A stretch of 64,000 nucleotides of DNA from Chitinophagaceae bacterium (GTDB lineage: Bacteria > Bacteroidota > Bacteroidia > Chitinophagales > Chitinophagaceae): the NCBI GenBank assembly GCA_016721085.1, contig JADKJI010000009.1, positions 62,001-126,000 of the forward strand, read 5' to 3'. The notes under the pieces are model-generated. The model worked only from the letters and a program-made list of their open reading frames with translations, had not been told where the DNA came from and ran no database searches. Made by a program: the position numbers and the translations under genes. Below, in pieces: positions 61,596 to 64,000 of the stretch; within the stretch, counting starts at the first letter, position 1; the number at the start of each line of letters is the position of its first letter.

Positions 61596-64000
61596 ATGAG
61601 ATTGCTTCCATTCGCAATAGCTTCAGTAGCTACAATAGGGTTGGTACTTGCATTGAACAGACCCATCGGAAAGCTACCTTCTCCTGGTATCTTTTTCAGT
61701 CCGCAACAAGGCTTCTGGCAAAATGCAGAAGATGAGAGTGCTACTCAATCATTGAGCCTTAATTTCCCGGATTTAAAAGATAAAGTGGATGTTTATTTTG
61801 ATGACCGCCTGGTACCGCATGTATTTGCACAGAATGAATATGATGCGTTTTTTGTACAAGGCTTCCTTCATGCCAAGTATCGTTTATGGCAGATGGAATT
61901 CCAGACGCATGCAGCAGGGGGTAGATTGACTGAATTATTGGGGAAAGGAGACAATGGGATCATATTACAGGTGGATAGGCAGATGAGGCGATTAGGGATG
62001 GTATATGGAGCGAAGAAAGCCGTGATAGAAATGGAAAAGGATCCTGCTACAAAGAATACCTGTGATGCCTATACGGCTGGAGTTAATGCCTATATCGATG
62101 AACTGACAACTGCAAATCTTCCTTTAGAATATAAATTACTTGGTTATCAGCCAGAGAAATGGAATAATCTTAAGACTGCTTTGTTCTTAAAGTACATGAG
62201 TCTTGATTTATCAGGTTCAGAAAACGATTTTGAATTTTCAAATGCTAGGGCGGTATTTGATGCCGTGGCTTTTGATAAGTTATATCCAATTACACAAGAT
62301 TCACTTGATCCCATAGTTCCCAAAGGAACAATTTTCGATACCCCTGCTGTCAAAGTTAATATTCCGGCAATGGCCGATTCATTGTATAATGCATCAACTA
62401 CGTCTGTTGCTATTGCTAGAACGAAGCCCGACAGGGACAATGGTAGCAATAACTGGGCAGTTAGCGGAATGAAAACAAAGAGTGGCAGACCGATACTTTG
62501 TAATGATCCCCACTTGAGTTTGAATATGCCATCTCTTTGGTACGAGATGCAAATACATACGCCACAATTCAATGCTTATGGAGCTACTTTTCCAGGAGCA
62601 CCGTGTATCATTATCGGATTCAATGACAGTTGCGCTTTCGGCTTTACCAATGCAATGAGGGATGTGAGGGATTATTATACAGTAGAGTTCAAGGATGATT
62701 CCAGAAAGGAATATAAGTTCAATGGGGAATGGAAGCCAACAAATCTTACAATAGATACATTTGTCGTTAAAGGGGGAGAAGTGATTTATGATACTGTTGC
62801 TTATACCGAAATAGGACCTGTTATGTATGATGCTTCCTTCACCGGTTTAGGGGCTCAACGCTCTGATGGGAAAAATTACGCAGTAAGATGGAAAGCACAT
62901 GACCCAAGTAATGAGTTGAAATTATTCTATCAATTAGATCACGCAAAGAACTATGCTGATTATTACGATGCATTACAATACCTGACTTGTCCCGGACAGA
63001 ACTGTTTGTTTGCCACAAAAAGTGGTGATATCGCTATCTGGCAACAGGCAATTTTCCCTGCGAAGTGGAAACGTCAGGGTGACTTTATAATGCCCGGGTC
63101 TGACAGTACTTATTTCTGGCAGGGATATATTCCGAGAAATGAAAACCCGCATGTGGTGAATCCGGAAAGAGGTTTTGTTAGCAGTGCCAACCAGTTGCCT
63201 GTTGATACAACTTATCCTTATTATATAGGAGGACATCATGATTTGTACAGGGGACGATTAATAAACAGATACCTGTCATCATTAAACGGCATTACTCCTG
63301 AGGATATGGAGCAATTGCAGAACCAGAATTATAATCTTTTTGCTGAAACGGCTGTTCCAGTATTGTTGAAGAATATTGATGAAAGCGGACTGAACAATGA
63401 TGAAAAAAATTATCTCGGATTAGTAAAGCAATGGAATCTGAGGAATGATCCACAGGAGAAAGGTCCGACCATTTTCAATTGCTGGTTTGATAGTTTGGAA
63501 GTGGCGGTATGGAATGATGAGTTGGCAAAAATAAAAGGGCCTTTGGATTATCCCGATCAATATACATTGATTGAAGCTTTATTGAAAGATTCTGCATTTT
63601 CTTTCATAGATAACATAACTACAACCGAGAAAGAGACTTTGCAACAAGTAGTAACTACAGCTTTTAAGAAAGCGGTTCCTTCAATGGCGAAATTGGAAAA
63701 AGAGGGGAAAATAAACTGGACTGATTATAAGAATAGTGGGGTACAGCATTTATTACGTCTTTCCCCTTTCAGCAGGTTCAATCTTACCACTGGTGGTGGT
63801 ACACATGTAATAAATGCCATAAAAAAATACCATGGACCCAGTTGGAGAATGGTGGTGCAGTTGACGGATGAAACAGAAGCATATGGTATTTATCCAGGTG
63901 GACAGAGTGGAAATCCGGGAAGTAAGTATTATGATTCATTTGTTGATTCATGGGCATCCGGAAAATATTATCCTTTATGGGTGATGAAGAAAGAGGAAAC
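61596..64000 (+). CDS. Penicillin acylase family protein, incomplete at window end
   Basis: At least 801 residues without a stop to the window edge. The N-terminal MRLLPFAIASVATIGLVLAL is a signal or membrane segment. VDVYFDDRLVPHVFAQNEYD, AFFVQGFLHAKYRLWQMEF and RLTELLG are typical of the alpha chain of penicillin-amidase-type Ntn hydrolases. The nucleophile Ser284 lies in NGSNNWAVSG, where self-cleavage would release the beta chain; NDPHLSLNMPSLWYEMQIH and PGAPCIIIGFND follow. Such enzymes cleave amide bonds, including acyl-homoserine lactones in some cases. The substrate cannot be stated. Confidence 0.92.
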   Translation, partial: MRLLPFAIASVATIGLVLALNRPIGKLPSPGIFFSPQQGFWQNAEDESATQSLSLNFPDLKDKVDVYFDDRLVPHVFAQNEYDAFFVQGFLHAKYRLWQMEFQTHAAGGRLTELLGKGDNGIILQVDRQMRRLGMVYGAKKAVIEMEKDPATKNTCDAYTAGVNAYIDELTTANLPLEYKLLGYQPEKWNNLKTALFLKYMSLDLSGSENDFEFSNARAVFDAVAFDKLYPITQDSLDPIVPKGTIFDTPAVKVNIPAMADSLYNASTTSVAIARTKPDRDNGSNNWAVSGMKTKSGRPILCNDPHLSLNMPSLWYEMQIHTPQFNAYGATFPGAPCIIIGFNDSCAFGFTNAMRDVRDYYTVEFKDDSRKEYKFNGEWKPTNLTIDTFVVKGGEVIYDTVAYTEIGPVMYDASFTGLGAQRSDGKNYAVRWKAHDPSNELKLFYQLDHAKNYADYYDALQYLTCPGQNCLFATKSGDIAIWQQAIFPAKWKRQGDFIMPGSDSTYFWQGYIPRNENPHVVNPERGFVSSANQLPVDTTYPYYIGGHHDLYRGRLINRYLSSLNGITPEDMEQLQNQNYNLFAETAVPVLLKNIDESGLNNDEKNYLGLVKQWNLRNDPQEKGPTIFNCWFDSLEVAVWNDELAKIKGPLDYPDQYTLIEALLKDSAFSFIDNITTTEKETLQQVVTTAFKKAVPSMAKLEKEGKINWTDYKNSGVQHLLRLSPFSRFNLTTGGGTHVINAIKKYHGPSWRMVVQLTDETEAYGIYPGGQSGNPGSKYYDSFVDSWASGKYYPLWVMKKEE

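Overview
The window is chromosomal DNA from a member of the Bacteroidota, most likely a Chitinophagaceae-type soil or freshwater bacterium. The evidence is a set of families typical of that phylum (GLPGLI, DUF4270, DUF4294, GSCFA, CarboxypepD_reg plus beta-barrel outer membrane proteins, Cys-type CcmE) and several promoters of the Bacteroidota form TTG-N(17-23)-TAnnTTTG. I found no tRNA or rRNA gene, no CRISPR array, no phage and no intact insertion sequence.

Layout. 0-3.7 kb: OsmC-like protein, a secreted protein, lipoyl synthase and a phosphodiester glycosidase-like protein. 4-19 kb: a storage-glucan locus with a ROK kinase, a FucP-like sugar MFS transporter, glgA, glgC, an SLC45/GPH-like MFS transporter, a GH13 alpha-amylase and glgB, interrupted by a GLPGLI/outer-membrane-receptor pair on the other strand. 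Together these genes would import and phosphorylate sugar, make ADP-glucose, elongate and branch glycogen, and trim glucans. 19-30 kb: TPR protein, argS, GtrA protein, amidohydrolase, dnaK, a 67-residue protein with its own promoter and terminator, aspartate kinase and fructose-1,6-bisphosphatase. 29.6-40.7 kb: GNAT, ABC ATPase, DinB/YfiT protein, two-ended NUDIX/folC pair, TonB-like protein, EamA exporter, Crp/Fnr regulator, radical SAM protein, two related membrane proteins and an arginase-family enzyme. 40.9-52.8 kb: ccmE-ccmF, DUF4294, rfaE2-like gene, flippase-like protein, panD, panC, a GT5 half-protein, DUF4270 lipoprotein, metK, NUDIX and rlmB. 53-64 kb: a block of little-known surface proteins, an HTH-like protein, HMG-CoA lyase with a GSCFA gene, a NahK-like kinase, miaE, and a penicillin acylase that runs off the right edge.

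The most unusual content is between the genes. At least six sequence families of long inverted repeats fill the intergenic gaps. Their arms are built from iterated short words (GTTTAAGG, TTTGAAAA, GCCTAAAGC, GTCCGGAAG, GGTTGTA, GCAGAGACGC). Most begin within a few bases of a stop codon. Some have conserved cores shared by distant copies, in either orientation.

A second feature is many single-base indels, nearly all in homopolymers. They break argS, folC, rfaE2, miaE, an amidohydrolase, an ABC ATPase, an EamA exporter and, very densely, both sugar MFS genes. Because several of these genes are normally essential, I read most of them as sequencing or assembly errors rather than true pseudogenes.
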